Positions 63,844-64,000 of a stretch of DNA of 64,000 bases are shown in pieces. The notes below the pieces were generated by a model. The model worked only from the letters and a program-made list of their open reading frames with translations, did not search any database and was not told the DNA's origin. The number at the start of each line of letters is the position of its first letter. Positions within the stretch are counted from its first letter, which is position 1. The translations under genes were made by a program, and so were the position numbers. Source of the DNA: Algoriphagus hitonicola (lineage in GTDB: Bacteria; Bacteroidota; Bacteroidia; Cytophagales; Cyclobacteriaceae). The stretch is taken from positions 157,049 through 221,048 of the forward strand of contig NZ_FOPC01000009.1 in the NCBI RefSeq assembly GCF_900113375.1. The letters are read 5' to 3'.

Positions 63844-64000
63844 AGTATTTAGGTTTATTCTCTTTTGTAAAATTACCACAAATACTGAATGAAGTTTTGG
63901 TAGCACTGGATTTACTACAAAAAACTGGACAATATTTTTAAGCCTGTTTTTGAATTGATTTAATGCCGCCTGCCGCGGGGCTACTCAACTAATCAGTGGG

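Noticed and set aside
63844..64000. Possible RNA gene or REP-like element at the window end (GCCGCCTGCCGCGGGGC)
   Set aside because: A short GC-rich stretch cut by the window edge; no cloverleaf or repeat partner can be shown.
1..64000. CRISPR arrays, IS elements, prophage, rRNA or tRNA genes
   Set aside because: No regularly spaced repeats, transposase or integrase genes, terminal inverted repeats, or cloverleaf sequences were recognised on reading both strands.

Overview
The window looks like chromosomal DNA of a Bacteroidota bacterium, most likely order Cytophagales (Cyclobacteriaceae / Algoriphagus-like; the genus is inferred from recall of protein sequences, not from a search). Supporting signs are the -7 promoter element TAnnTTTG found ahead of many genes, A/T-rich start contexts without Shine-Dalgarno sequences, an Na+-pumping NQR, OmpA proteins with thrombospondin-type-3 calcium repeats, six-bladed-propeller lipoproteins, and a DnaE carrying its own exonuclease domain. 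Gene density is high and no rRNA, tRNA, IS element, prophage or CRISPR array was seen.

Layout. 0.1-6 kb: an SPFH/small-membrane-protein/ribbon-helix-helix trio, rimO, a divergent truA, a secreted unknown, and a small toxin-antitoxin-like patch (frameshifted small gene, PIN-domain protein, orphan antitoxin). 6-17.6 kb: a nine-gene branched-chain amino-acid operon on the minus strand (ilvD-ilvB-ilvN-ilvC-leuA-leuC-leuD-second DRE-TIM synthase-leuB), preceded by a promoter, a 16-codon leader peptide rich in Leu/Ile/Val, and a mutually exclusive antiterminator/terminator. 17.9-25 kb: ispE, a MazEF-type module, EamA transporter, LptF/G permease, tgt, a GT2 glycosyltransferase, ECF sigma factor and rsmG. 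25-33 kb: dnaE, trxA, selU-selD, a TolB-like propeller. 33-35 kb: secreted cysteine peptide plus propeller lipoprotein (locus A), DUF502, DUF1080. 36-41 kb: nqrABCDE without an adjacent nqrF. 41-44 kb: ispH, cmk, ade. 44-46 kb: a second secreted cysteine peptide with two lipoproteins (locus B). 46-58 kb: prfC, an orphan histidine kinase, dps, an ABC-2 exporter, dnaJ-grpE, obg, adk, hpt, an M42 peptidase. 58-64 kb: two tandem OmpA paralogues, upp, a CaCA antiporter, a small membrane protein and an L-serine dehydratase alpha subunit.

Most notable: (1) a complete transcription-attenuation leader in front of the ilv-leu operon, readable base by base; (2) a gene upstream of a PIN toxin that is open only through a -1 shift at a canonical A AAA AAC heptamer; (3) two unlinked loci pairing a small secreted Cys-containing peptide with propeller lipoproteins, each with a simple-sequence tract upstream; (4) a DnaJ that keeps only one of its two zinc centres.

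Start codons were revised where the longest open frame begins at a TTG or GTG, inside a promoter or upstream of the conserved N-terminus. Function calls rest on motif recognition without database searches.
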